Shown here one piece after another: positions 21,652 to 30,076 of a stretch of 46,459 bases of DNA (the first letter of the stretch is position 1; each line of letters begins with the position of its first letter). The translations under genes and the position numbers were made by a program. Origin of the DNA: Myxococcus llanfairpwllgwyngyllgogerychwyrndrobwllllantysiliogogogochensis (lineage in GTDB: Bacteria > Myxococcota > Myxococcia > Myxococcales > Myxococcaceae). The notes under the pieces were generated by a model. It made no database searches. It was not told where the DNA came from and saw only the letters and a program-made list of their open reading frames with translations. Where the stretch lies: assembly GCF_006636215.1 (NCBI RefSeq), contig NZ_VIFM01000068.1, positions 1 to 46,459 on the forward strand, given 5' to 3'.

Positions 21652-22548
21652 CTACGGACGCTGCTGGGCGAACATCCAGTCCCAGAAGCCCTGCAGGCCG
21701 TAGGTCTCGGACCAGCCCATGTGCGCCGTGCCCGGGTACAGCACATAGCGAACGATGGAGCTTCCCGTGGAGATGACGCCGGGTTGCGAGGTCCAGGTCT
21801 GCGTCGTCTTGCTGAACAGGTACGTCGTCGTCTGCGTGGATTGGACGAGCGGCGGGAACGCCCAGTAGTTGTAGTTCTTCGTCACGGGGAGCACCCAGGA
21901 CTGCTCGCCCCACCGGTCCCCGTAGCTGCTGGCGGCCCACACGGGGACGTCCTTCATCTTGGTGAGCGTGTCACCCGGGGCGCCGATGTTGGAGGCGATG
22001 GTCGCCAGCGCCGCCAGCTCGTTCCCGTAGAGCGTGGCATAGCGCCAGGCACCCCAGCCGCCCATGCTCAGCCCCGTCAGATAGACGCGCTTGGGGTCCA
22101 CCCGGTAGTTGGCGACGATGTACTGGACGAACGGACGGATTTCCGTTGGCGAGTAGTTGTCCAACCCCTGCGGGACGAAGATGAGCGCCTTCTTCTGGCC
22201 GTAGTACGTCTTCCAGGTGGTGCTGTTGCGGATGTTCCGCAGCGCCCCGTTGCGCGTCACGACCTCGTAGAGCGCCGTCGGGTTCTGCGCGACGCCCAGC
22301 TCGCCGATTCCGTTCAGGTGGATGACGACCGGGTACGTCTCCGTCGAGGTGTTGTAGCCCGGAGGGATGTACTCGCCATAGGGAAGCGGCGAGCCCGCGG
22401 GACTCGGCATGTGCACCGAAATCTGGTCTTCGACAGGGGTGATGAGCGGGGCAGGGCGGGTATCGAGTTCCTGGGCGGGAGTCTCTTCCTGGCCCGGCCC
22501 GCAGGCCGTGAGGACCGCTACGAAGACGGCGAGCGCAACGCTTCTCAT
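21652..22548 (-). CDS. Lipoprotein alpha/beta hydrolase (PHB-depolymerase/esterase-like)
   Basis: 298 residues from the ATG at 22548 (a GAGGTGG ribosome site just upstream); the longer open frame upstream is not credible because it passes the divergent promoter region. Lipobox LTAC (Cys16). The hydrolase domain has YIPPGYNTSTETYPVVIHLNG near its start, the nucleophile elbow GLSMGGWG (Ser161), and a C-terminal His276 in GTAHMGWSE, so the catalytic residues look intact. Polyhydroxybutyrate depolymerase-like and feruloyl-esterase-like enzymes share this layout; the substrate is unknown. It is a close paralogue of the first domain of the 723-residue protein encoded at 24752-26923: the key residues fall at the same numbers (161, 276). 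Probably a surface or envelope enzyme. Confidence 0.85.
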   Translation of the reverse strand: MRSVALAVFVAVLTACGPGQEETPAQELDTRPAPLITPVEDQISVHMPSPAGSPLPYGEYIPPGYNTSTETYPVVIHLNGIGELGVAQNPTALYEVVTRNGALRNIRNSTTWKTYYGQKKALIFVPQGLDNYSPTEIRPFVQYIVANYRVDPKRVYLTGLSMGGWGAWRYATLYGNELAALATIASNIGAPGDTLTKMKDVPVWAASSYGDRWGEQSWVLPVTKNYNYWAFPPLVQSTQTTTYLFSKTTQTWTSQPGVISTGSSIVRYVLYPGTAHMGWSETYGLQGFWDWMFAQQRP

Positions 22549-22702
22549 GAATCCACCTCGAGGTGTGGGAGGAGTGCGGCCCTGTCTGTCTATATCTGGA
22601 TTCACAAGCCCACCAGTTTCTGTTGTTTCTTGAGTTGCAATTGCATGTCCGTGGATGGAGCGTTGACAGAGGCGCGAAGGGGCCGAGCGAGGAGGAGATG
22701 GC

Positions 22703-23704
22703 GTGCCCGACGCCCATGTCGTAAATGTCCTGTCTGGTCGAATCCTTGTGGCGCCACACGTTGGAGAGTTCTCGGACATGAGTGGGTTGACGGATGCGGA
22801 GTTCCTGCGCGACGCCTACATCCAAGAGGGCCTGAGCCCCGTTCCTGGGGTGGTCATCGCCGCATGCACGGTGGGGGATGACTACGACAACCCCGGCAAT
22901 CGCATCGGCGTGCGCAGGGACGGCGCGTGGCTGGAGTTCGAAGTGTTCGGTGAGGCGGTCCTCTCCGTGGATGCCACGGAGGCGGGACTGGCGTACGTCC
23001 TCGGAGAGAACGGGACGGTGATTCGCTTCGACTGGAAGACGCCGAGGACACGGGATGCGCTGAAGGCCTCTCGCAAGGTGTTCAAGAACGCGGCCGTCGA
23101 GGACCTCGGGCCGCTGCGTCGACTCCGCGTGCTGGGGAACGACGTCGTCTGTGTGGGCTCGGTGGGGCAGGCCTACGTGCTGGGCAAGGCACGTTTCAGC
23201 ACGCTGCCCCAGCTCACCATCGACGGGGAGGACGTCACCCTCGAAGCCCTCGCGGGCCACGGCCGCGACGACTTCATGGCCGCCACCTCCGAGGGGCATC
23301 TGGCGCACTTCGACGGAAAGCGCTGGCGCCGCATCTCGCTTCCGCTGGAGACGGGCTTCAATGGCGTATGCACGCTGAAGAGCGGCTATGCCCTCTGCGG
23401 TGGCGAAGGCGCCGTCCTGCTGGGAAGCGGCGACGACTGGCGCGTCATCCGGCCTCCCGACACCGAGCGCGACTACTACGGAATCGCGACGTTCCAGGAC
23501 CACGTCTACGTGGCGCATCTGGGAGGCATCGACCGGGTGGTCGGCGACAGGCTGAAGCCCGTGGCCATTTCCAAGGCGGACTCGCTGCGCTTCACCGGGC
23601 TGCGCGGCGCCGGAAATGGCGTGTGGGCGCTCGCGGACCGGACCGTCGGCTGGATTCACGACGACCGGTGGCACACGGTGGCGGCCGAGCCTCCCTCCGA
23701 GTGA
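22703..23704 (+). CDS. Unrecognised 333-residue protein, possibly beta-propeller
   Basis: 333 residues from the GTG at 22703, placed by an AGGAGG site about 8 bases upstream. There is no signal peptide or membrane span. The sequence repeats short beta-strand patterns such as GENGTVIRFDW, EGHLAHFDGKRWRRI and ALADRTVGWIHDDRWHTV, roughly 40-50 residues apart, which suggests a propeller-like fold. No active-site motif is seen. It is divergent from the lipoprotein hydrolase gene (154 bases) and followed by a hairpin. I do not recognise the family and assign no function. Confidence 0.72.
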   Translation: MPDAHVVNVLSGRILVAPHVGEFSDMSGLTDAEFLRDAYIQEGLSPVPGVVIAACTVGDDYDNPGNRIGVRRDGAWLEFEVFGEAVLSVDATEAGLAYVLGENGTVIRFDWKTPRTRDALKASRKVFKNAAVEDLGPLRRLRVLGNDVVCVGSVGQAYVLGKARFSTLPQLTIDGEDVTLEALAGHGRDDFMAATSEGHLAHFDGKRWRRISLPLETGFNGVCTLKSGYALCGGEGAVLLGSGDDWRVIRPPDTERDYYGIATFQDHVYVAHLGGIDRVVGDRLKPVAISKADSLRFTGLRGAGNGVWALADRTVGWIHDDRWHTVAAEPPSE

Positions 23705-23728
23705 GCACGGGCCCGGTTCCTTGACGCG

Positions 23729-23757
23729 GGACCGGAGGCGACAGCGGCCTCCGGCCC
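23729..23757. terminator. bidirectional terminator-like hairpin
   Basis: GGACCGGAGGC (23729-23739) and GCCTCCGGCCC (23747-23757) pair over 11 positions with one mismatch and a 7-base loop, between converging genes. Sequence and geometry match the hairpin at 21610-21638 (both preceded by GCG), so the two are likely one family of terminator-like element. Confidence 0.55.
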
Positions 23758-23775
23758 ACTCACGTCACCCTGCGA

Positions 23776-24501
23776 CTACCAGTAGACGGCGACCGACGAG
23801 ACGCGGTCGTTCCACGAGTGCCAGCGGCGGAACGGCCACCAGCCCGTGTACCAGCCGTAGCTGCCCATGTTGCCGACGGCCCAGGCGCGCGCGACCCAGA
23901 GCTGGTGACCGCCGAAATAATGGTGCTCGGTCATCACCGTCCAACGGCCACACTGGGTGCTCCACATGGAGGAGATGCGGTCGTTCCACCAGCCCAGCGT
24001 GTTGTAGCCCCAGCCCGGATAGACGGAGAAGTTGGCGCCGCCGTACCACGAGTGCTCGAAGAAGACCGACCAGGGGTTGCACGGCCCAAGCTCCGCTCCC
24101 GTGGGCTGCTCGGAGGGAAACTGGCCCGTCTGGTTGAAGTACTTCGTCACGTCCGCCGTGGTGCGGAAGCCCTGCACCACCGCCTGCTCGGCGGAGCGGG
24201 CGTCCAGCACGTAGTGCGACAGGTGGATGTCCTTCTCCTGGATCTGCTTCGCGGTGTACTTCACACCGTCGACCAGGATGGGGAGCTCCGGAAGGAAGCC
24301 CTCCACGGGGGCCTGCTCGATGTCCTCACGCGCCGAGTCCTTGAGCACCTTGCTCAACGGAACGCGCACCATCTCTCCATCCCTGCTGGGAATCTCGCCC
24401 GTCTCGTGCGGGGGCACCGGCTCGATGTTCTGGGCCACGGCCGTGCCACCGGTCAGCAGCGTCGCCAGCGTCAGCGAGCCAATCAACGTCTTGAGCTTCA
24501 T
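23776..24501 (-). CDS. Secreted beta-gamma-crystallin domain protein
   Basis: 241 residues with a signal peptide (1-23, ending AVA). Residues 25-140 are an unrecognised N-terminal region. Residues about 141-241 form a beta-gamma-crystallin domain: two Greek-key starts (FEHSWYGG, 148-155; TEHHYFGG, 191-198) and two calcium-binding motifs of the N/D-N/D-x-x-S/T-S type (NDRISS, 173-178; NDRVSS, 231-236). Trp and Tyr are very abundant; Cys141 and Cys184 may form a disulfide. Myxococcus protein S, a spore-coat protein, has the same fold and calcium motifs, and some members are protease inhibitors. A calcium-dependent surface or coat role is inferred. A sigma70-like promoter lies upstream, and AGGAG precedes the ATG by about 6 bases. 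Confidence 0.8.
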   Translation of the reverse strand: MKLKTLIGSLTLATLLTGGTAVAQNIEPVPPHETGEIPSRDGEMVRVPLSKVLKDSAREDIEQAPVEGFLPELPILVDGVKYTAKQIQEKDIHLSHYVLDARSAEQAVVQGFRTTADVTKYFNQTGQFPSEQPTGAELGPCNPWSVFFEHSWYGGANFSVYPGWGYNTLGWWNDRISSMWSTQCGRWTVMTEHHYFGGHQLWVARAWAVGNMGSYGWYTGWWPFRRWHSWNDRVSSVAVYW

Positions 24502-24557
24502 GTCTGCTCCTGGGGGTATGGGATTGCCCGTAGCCGGAAATAGCTACGTGGCCCGCA

Positions 24558-24587
24558 CGTATAGTCCGTCTGTTTTGCACAAGACAA
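24558..24587 (-). promoter_or_regulatory. possible sigma70-type promoter for the crystallin gene
   Basis: Read on the minus strand, TTGTCT (24582-24587) and TATACG (24558-24563) are separated by 18 bases, each matching 4 of 6 consensus bases. They lie in an unusually AT-rich patch about 57 bases before the start codon. This is sequence resemblance only. Confidence 0.35.
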
Positions 24588-24751
24588 ATCCGTGAAATTC
24601 CGTTTAGCGGATAAGTCTTGACCCACGTTCGGACGGACCCGGGTGCGTGCGGAATGGCAATCCCTCGCAACCTCCTGGCCCCTGGTGGAGGGCGACAGTC
24701 GCCACGGAGGATGACCGTCGCCTTGGAATGAGCAGGCCTTCGCTCAGGGGG

Positions 24752-26923
24752 TCAATTCAGGCGCGGATGGAAGAATCCAGCCTGTCTTTGCTGGGCGAAC
24801 ATCCAATCCCAGAAGGCGACGGCCTCGTACGTGGGCGTGCCGAAGTCGGTGCCCTGGGGGTGCACGGTGAAGCGCAGGGGAGAGGTCCCCGCGCCGTGGG
24901 CTCCCGTCTGGGTGGACCAGGTGTCGTTGGTGGCGTTGAACACGTACGTGAGCGTCGCGGCGGGCGCGGCGAAGGTCAGGTACTGGTCCCAGCCGTACGC
25001 CTTCGTCAGGCCGCGCAACCAGGAGTGCTGGGCCGTCCACGCATCGGCCGTCTGCCACGAGTCCACCATCCACACAGGGACGTTGACCAACTGGGTGAGC
25101 GCGGGGCCGGGGCCGCCCAGGTTCGCGCCCACGGGCGCGAGCGCGGCGATGCGGTTGCCGTGGCTGTGGCCATAATTCCACGCACCGGAGCCGCCGAGGA
25201 CGCGGCCCGTGACGTAGATGCGCGACGGGTCCACGCGGTAGTTGGCGATGAGGAAGTCGACCAGGGCGTTGAGCTGCGTGGCGTCCCAGTTCGCGGAGGC
25301 GCGCGGTGCGAAGACCATGGCCTGCTTCGTGCCGAAGTACGCCTTCCAGGTGGCGTTGTCGCGGATGAGCTTGAGCGGGCCGTAGCGAGACACCATCTCC
25401 ACCAACTGGGCCTCGGTGCTCGTGGTGCCCATCTCCCCGGAGTCGTGGAGCTGGAGCACCAGCGGATAGGTCGTCGTCGGAGACGTCAGGTAGCCCGGCG
25501 GCAGGTACTCCGCGTAGGCGTACGGCGCGCCCGTGGCGCTCGTCAGCCGGCCGACGAGCTGGTCCTCGGTGGTGATGGGCAGGCCCGACGAGGACACGCG
25601 ATAGGTCGCGGTGACGGTGGTGGCCGCCGCGGGCATCGTCAGGGTCGTGGTCGCGGACGTCAGGTTCGCCACCGTGGCCCCGGTCCACTTGTCGAACACG
25701 TAGCCAGAGGCCGGAGCGTCGGCGGTGAGGGTGACCTGCGTGCCGCTCGTGTACTGGCCGTCGCCCGCGCCGCTGTTGACGGTGAGGGTGTACTGCGTGG
25801 GCGAGGACACGCGGTAGGTCGCGGTGACGGTGGTGGCCGTCGCGGGCATCGTCAAGGTCGTGGTCGCGGAGGTGGTGCTGGCCACCGTGGCGCCGGTCCA
25901 CTGGTCGAACACGTAGCCAGGGGCCGGAGCGTCGGCGGTGAGGGTGACCTGCGTGCCGCTCACATACTGGCCGTCACCCGCGCCGCTGTTGACGGTGAGC
26001 GTGTACTGGGTGGGTGGGGGCGGCGTCGTGCCGCGCTGCTGCGCCAGCATCCAGTCCCAGAATGCCTGCGTGCCGTAGGACTCCGACCAACCGGTGTGGT
26101 CCGAGCCGGGAATCACGATGAACCGGGCGATGGCCGTCCCCGTGCTCACGGCGCCCGCCTGCGACGTCCACTGCTTCGTCGTCTTGTCGAACAGGTACGT
26201 CAGCTTCTGCGAGGTGTTGGAGATGTTCACCACCTGCGACACGTCGTAGTTCTTGGTGTAGCTGACCAGCCAGGCCTGCTGCGCGGCGATTTCGTTGTAG
26301 CTGCTGGAGGCCCAGATGGGCACGTCCTTGAGCGTGGTGAGCGTGTTGCCCGGCGCTCCGATGTTGGTGGCGAAGGGGGCGATGGCCGCCAGCTCCGCGC
26401 CATACAGGTTCGCGTACCGCCACGTCCCCCAGCCGCCCATGCTCAGGCCCGTCAGGTACACCCGCGTGGGGTCGACGCGGTAGTTGGCGACGATGAACTG
26501 CACGAACGGACGAAGCTCCGCAGGCGAGTAGTTGTCCAGGCTCTGCGGCGTGAAGACCATCACCTGCTTGTTGCCGAAGTACGTCTTCCACGTTGCGCTC
26601 GCGCGGATGTTGGCGAGCGCGCCGTGCCTCGTGGTGATGGCGTACAGCTCCGCCTCCGTCGTCGCCCGACCCAGCTCCCCCATGCCGTTGAGGTGGATGA
26701 TGACCGGGTAGCTCTGGGTCGACGTCAGATAGCCCGGAGGCAGGTACTCGGAATACCCGAGGGTGGCTCCCGAGGCGCTCGGCAGGCGGGTGACAATCTG
26801 GTCCTCCACGGTGATGTTGACCGCGGAGCGCTGGACGTCGAGCGCCTGGGCAGTCGTCTCTTCGGGGCCCGTGCCACACGCGGCCAGGAACGCCACGACG
26901 ACGCTGAGTACGACGCTTCTCAT
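24752..26923 (-). CDS. Lipoprotein with two alpha/beta hydrolase domains, the second catalytically degenerate
   Basis: 723 residues from the ATG at 26923. Lipobox LAAC (Cys16). Domain 1 (about 36-297) has GLSMGGWG with Ser161 and GSDHTGWSE with His276 and closely matches the 298-residue lipoprotein at 21652-22548. After a PPPP linker come two nearly identical 71-residue repeats (about 306-447; QYTLTVNSGAGDGQY, YVFDQWTGATV) of the divergent InlB-B/Flg_new_2 type, common in surface proteins. Domain 2 (about 449-713) keeps the fold landmarks (EYLPPGYLTS, NYRVDPSRIYVTG, AFWDWMFAQQR), but the nucleophile elbow reads GRVLGG, so Ser is replaced by Val575, and the His position is Phe694. Domain 2 is probably a non-catalytic binding or structural module. 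Its substrate is unknown. Likely surface-exposed. Confidence 0.85.
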   Translation of the reverse strand: MRSVVLSVVVAFLAACGTGPEETTAQALDVQRSAVNITVEDQIVTRLPSASGATLGYSEYLPPGYLTSTQSYPVIIHLNGMGELGRATTEAELYAITTRHGALANIRASATWKTYFGNKQVMVFTPQSLDNYSPAELRPFVQFIVANYRVDPTRVYLTGLSMGGWGTWRYANLYGAELAAIAPFATNIGAPGNTLTTLKDVPIWASSSYNEIAAQQAWLVSYTKNYDVSQVVNISNTSQKLTYLFDKTTKQWTSQAGAVSTGTAIARFIVIPGSDHTGWSESYGTQAFWDWMLAQQRGTTPPPPTQYTLTVNSGAGDGQYVSGTQVTLTADAPAPGYVFDQWTGATVASTTSATTTLTMPATATTVTATYRVSSPTQYTLTVNSGAGDGQYTSGTQVTLTADAPASGYVFDKWTGATVANLTSATTTLTMPAAATTVTATYRVSSSGLPITTEDQLVGRLTSATGAPYAYAEYLPPGYLTSPTTTYPLVLQLHDSGEMGTTSTEAQLVEMVSRYGPLKLIRDNATWKAYFGTKQAMVFAPRASANWDATQLNALVDFLIANYRVDPSRIYVTGRVLGGSGAWNYGHSHGNRIAALAPVGANLGGPGPALTQLVNVPVWMVDSWQTADAWTAQHSWLRGLTKAYGWDQYLTFAAPAATLTYVFNATNDTWSTQTGAHGAGTSPLRFTVHPQGTDFGTPTYEAVAFWDWMFAQQRQAGFFHPRLN
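25591..26012 (-). repeat. tandem 213-bp repeat inside the two-domain hydrolase gene
   Basis: Two consecutive copies, 213 bases apart (markers AGGACACGCG at 25591 and 25804), encode the two InlB-B-like repeats. Nucleotide identity is very high over most of the unit, which indicates recent duplication or gene conversion. Confidence 0.85.
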
Positions 26924-27020
26924 GGAACACCTCTCGAGCGGGAGTACGACCCGACCCACTCTAGTAGGCGTTCTGTAATTGTTTCAATGTTGCGTTTGCC
27001 ACGGAGTATGAAGTGGCGGC

Positions 27021-27758
27021 TCAGGCCCGGCGGGCCCGGGTGCCCACCGGGGGCATCTGGATGCCCCGGGGCCGAGCGTGGAGGGACCAGTACGCGGCGA
27101 CGACCAGCAGGCCCACGGCCAGTAGCGTCCACAAGGCGGCCCACACGATGGAGGGCACGTAGGTGACGTCGGCGAGCAGCGCCGCGTCGCTCTGCGCGCG
27201 CACGGTGCTGTTCCAGAGGTCATCGCGAAGGTCGAACACCGCGTACAGCGCGGTGAAGGCGGCGATGAAGAGGTTCAGGAGGTCCACCGCGCCATCCGGC
27301 AGCCACTTCGCGCATGCGCCCATCACCACCGCGGTGCCCACGCAGAAGGCCAGGGTGAACATGTCGCCCGCGTACAGCAGGCCCATGATGACGAGCCACG
27401 CGGAGGCGGCCACGAGGACGCCCCGGCGGAGCTGGAACCGGAAGGTGGCAATCAGCAGCCCGGCCCCGGCCACCGCGCTCCCCAGGTAGCCCCCCGAGTA
27501 CAGGACGACCTGTCGCAGCACGCCCGGTGGGAGGCGGGACATACACAGGCCCCCCTGGTCGGCCATCAGGTGGATGCGGTCCACGGACCCACCCAGCAGC
27601 AGGGTGGCGAGCGCGTGCCCGCTCTCGTGCATCATCACCACCAGCACCTTGAGGGGCCACAGGACGGGCGAGTCCCAGAAATACCAACCCACTCCCAGCA
27701 TGGCGAGCAGGAGGGCCAGGCGGCCGAGGTCGAGCTTTGCTCCGCTGGCGGTCCTCAT
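27021..27758 (-). CDS. M50B-like membrane metalloprotease
   Basis: 245 residues from the ATG at 27758, preceded by GGAGGGGAGG about 11 bases upstream; a GTG ten codons earlier is the alternative. The zinc motif HESGH (44-48, HExxH) sits inside or next to a transmembrane segment (PLKVLVVMMHESGHALATLLLGG split around it). Several further hydrophobic spans follow (about 80-105, 113-140, 150-165, 203-225). This layout matches the Peptidase_M50B family of small intramembrane zinc proteases, whose substrates are mostly unknown. No PDZ domain. Its promoter region faces the divergent S46 peptidase gene, 140 bases away. Confidence 0.8.
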   Translation of the reverse strand: MRTASGAKLDLGRLALLLAMLGVGWYFWDSPVLWPLKVLVVMMHESGHALATLLLGGSVDRIHLMADQGGLCMSRLPPGVLRQVVLYSGGYLGSAVAGAGLLIATFRFQLRRGVLVAASAWLVIMGLLYAGDMFTLAFCVGTAVVMGACAKWLPDGAVDLLNLFIAAFTALYAVFDLRDDLWNSTVRAQSDAALLADVTYVPSIVWAALWTLLAVGLLVVAAYWSLHARPRGIQMPPVGTRARRA

Positions 27759-27898
27759 CGTTTTCCGGGCCTCCCCTCCATCAGACACCCCAACACTTAA
27801 GCTCGGTCCCTCTTCCCGGGAAACTCCTGGCTTGCCGCGCAGCGTCGGACCCTCCGAGGGGGTCGCCTCCGGGCGCCGGACGGGGTAGGGAGTTCTCC

Positions 27899-30076
27899 AT
27901 GAAGAAAGCGCTGCTCCTGCTCTCGCTCGTGGCTGCCCCGGCTCTGGCCGGGGAAGGGAAGTGGACCCCCCAGCAGGTGCTGGACCTGGACCCGGCGTGG
28001 CTTCGCGCCCAGGGGCTCCAGGTCTCTCCCCGGAAGCTCTGGGACCCCAAGCGTGGCACCGGCCTGCTCGCGGGCGCGGTGAACGTGGGTGGGTGTACCG
28101 GCGCCTTCATCTCCTCCACGGGCCTGGTCATCACCAACCACCACTGTGCCTTCGGCGTCATCCAGGAGCACAGCACGCCCCAGAGGGACCTCATCACCCA
28201 GGGGTTCCTGGCCTCGGAGCGCAAGGACGAGCTGCCCGGAAAGGGCGCGCGGGTGCAGGTGCCCCGCAGCTTCACGGACGTGACGGCGCAGGTGCTCGCC
28301 GCGGTGCCCCAGGGCGCGGACGACCTGGTCCGCTACAAGGCCATCGAGCGCAAGCAGAAGGAGCTGGTGGCCGAGTGCGAGAAGCGCCCTGCCACGCGCT
28401 GCCAGGTGTCCACGTTCGACGGCGGCGTCAACTACACGCTGGTGGACGCGGTGGAGCTGGTGGACGTGCGGCTCGTCTATGCGCCGCCGCGCGCGGTGGG
28501 CGAGTACGGCGGCGAGGAGGACAACTGGATGTGGCCGCGCCACACCGGTGACTTCGCCATCGTCCGCGCGTACACCGCGCCGGATGGGGCCTCGGCGCCG
28601 TACAGCGAGAAGAACGTGCCGTTCAAGGCGGAGTTCTTCTTCCCGCTGGCCACCGAGGGCGTGAAGCCGGGCGACTTCGTGATGGTGCTCGGCTACCCGG
28701 GCCGCACCTACCGCGCGCTGCTCGCGGAGGAGATGGCGGAGCGCCAGTCGCGGCTCTACCCGCGCATGCGCGACGTGTTCGGCGAGGCCATCCGCATCCT
28801 GGAGGAAGAAGGGGACAAGGACCCGGCCGGGAAGATCGCCGTCGCGTCCACCGTCAAGAGCCTGCACAACGTGCACAAGAACGCGGGCGGGCAGCTCGCG
28901 GGGCTCAAGCGCGGGAAGCTGGTGGAGAAGCAGCACCAGTCCGAAGCGGACGTGGCGGCCTGGGCCGGCAAGAACAGCGCGAAGTGGGCGAGCGCCCTGA
29001 CGGCCCGCGACGCGCTGCTGGCCGAGCAGAAGGCGAACACGAAGGTATTCGAGCGCGAGTTCCTGCTCGGGTCGACTCCTCGGCTGGCCCGAGGCCCCGC
29101 GCTGGCGGTGACGCTGTCGCGGCTGGCCGCGGAGCGCGCGAAGCCGGACCTGGAGCGCCGCCCGGAGTACATGGAGCGCGAGCAGGCCCGCATCAAGGAC
29201 CGCCTGGAGCGCGAGCAGAAGAACGTGTTCCTGCCGGCGGAGAAGCGGCTGCTCATGGCCTACGTGCGGCGCGCGCAGGCGCTGGGCGCGGACGAGCGCA
29301 TCGCCGCCGTGGACAAGCACTTCGGCAAGGTGTTCGTGGAGAAGGACGTCGCCGCGAAGGTGGACGCGCTCTATGCCGTCACCCAGGTGCTGACGCTGTC
29401 CGAGCGCATGAAGATGGCGACGGAGACGGTCGCGCAGCTGGAGGCGCGCAAGGACCCGATGCTGGCGTTCGGCGCGGACCTGGCGCGGGAGCTGGAGGCG
29501 CTGGACGACGTGGGAGACCGTCGCCAGGGCATGTCGCTGCGGCTGCGTCCGGACTGGCGCAAGGCGGTGCTGGCGCATGCGGGCAAGCCCGTGGCGCCGG
29601 ATGCGAACGGGACGCTGCGCGTGACGTTCGCCAAGGTGCAGGGCTACTCGCCGAGAGACGGCGCGGTGTACACGCCGCAGACGACGCTTACGGGCATGCT
29701 CGCCAAGCACACCGGCGAGGAGCCCTTCGACGTGCCGGAGCGCGTGTCGAAGGTCGCCGAGTCCAAGCGGTATGGCGCCTGGGCGGACAAGAAGCTGAAG
29801 GACGTGCCGGTGAACTTCCTGGCGGACGCGGACACGACGGGTGGCAACTCCGGCAGCCCCACGGTGAACGGCAAGGGGCAGTTGGTGGGCGTCAACTTCG
29901 ACCGCGTCTGGGAGAACGTGGCCAACGACTTCGGCTACAACCCGGACGTGGCCCGCAACGTCAACGTGGACGTGCGGTATGTCTTGTGGATGTTGGACCA
30001 GGTGGAGAACGCGGACACGCTCTTGAGGGAGCTGGGCGTGCGCAAGGGCCCGCCCGTTGCGGGGGAGACGCGCTGA
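27899..30076 (+). CDS. S46-family dipeptidyl-peptidase (DPP7/DPP11-like)
   Basis: 725 residues from the ATG at 27899 with a GGGAG site and a clear signal peptide (MKKALLLLSLVAAPALA). The chymotrypsin-like catalytic residues of S46 are visible: His in ITNHHC (81-82), Asp in EEDNWMWPRHTGDF (D218), and Ser651 in GGNSGSPT. The helical middle (about 300-560) that caps the active site is present, and the length agrees with DPP7/DPP11 (about 710-720). These enzymes remove dipeptides from the N-termini of peptides in the periplasm; which residues this one prefers cannot be read by eye. Its stop overlaps the next start (TGATG), so a downstream four-Cys protein is translationally coupled. Confidence 0.93.
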   Translation: MKKALLLLSLVAAPALAGEGKWTPQQVLDLDPAWLRAQGLQVSPRKLWDPKRGTGLLAGAVNVGGCTGAFISSTGLVITNHHCAFGVIQEHSTPQRDLITQGFLASERKDELPGKGARVQVPRSFTDVTAQVLAAVPQGADDLVRYKAIERKQKELVAECEKRPATRCQVSTFDGGVNYTLVDAVELVDVRLVYAPPRAVGEYGGEEDNWMWPRHTGDFAIVRAYTAPDGASAPYSEKNVPFKAEFFFPLATEGVKPGDFVMVLGYPGRTYRALLAEEMAERQSRLYPRMRDVFGEAIRILEEEGDKDPAGKIAVASTVKSLHNVHKNAGGQLAGLKRGKLVEKQHQSEADVAAWAGKNSAKWASALTARDALLAEQKANTKVFEREFLLGSTPRLARGPALAVTLSRLAAERAKPDLERRPEYMEREQARIKDRLEREQKNVFLPAEKRLLMAYVRRAQALGADERIAAVDKHFGKVFVEKDVAAKVDALYAVTQVLTLSERMKMATETVAQLEARKDPMLAFGADLARELEALDDVGDRRQGMSLRLRPDWRKAVLAHAGKPVAPDANGTLRVTFAKVQGYSPRDGAVYTPQTTLTGMLAKHTGEEPFDVPERVSKVAESKRYGAWADKKLKDVPVNFLADADTTGGNSGSPTVNGKGQLVGVNFDRVWENVANDFGYNPDVARNVNVDVRYVLWMLDQVENADTLLRELGVRKGPPVAGETR

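Noticed and set aside
21971..23674. A 567-codon minus-strand frame
   Set aside because: It is antisense to the 333-residue plus-strand gene and overlaps the lipoprotein hydrolase gene in another frame.
25591..26012. Repeats considered as CRISPR or mobile-element ends
   Set aside because: Only two adjacent in-frame copies of 213 bases within a coding domain; no short spacers, no cas genes, no transposase.
24647..27166. An 839-codon plus-strand frame
   Set aside because: Antisense to the two-domain hydrolase gene, whose motifs and lipobox prove the other strand; the frame is a composition artefact.
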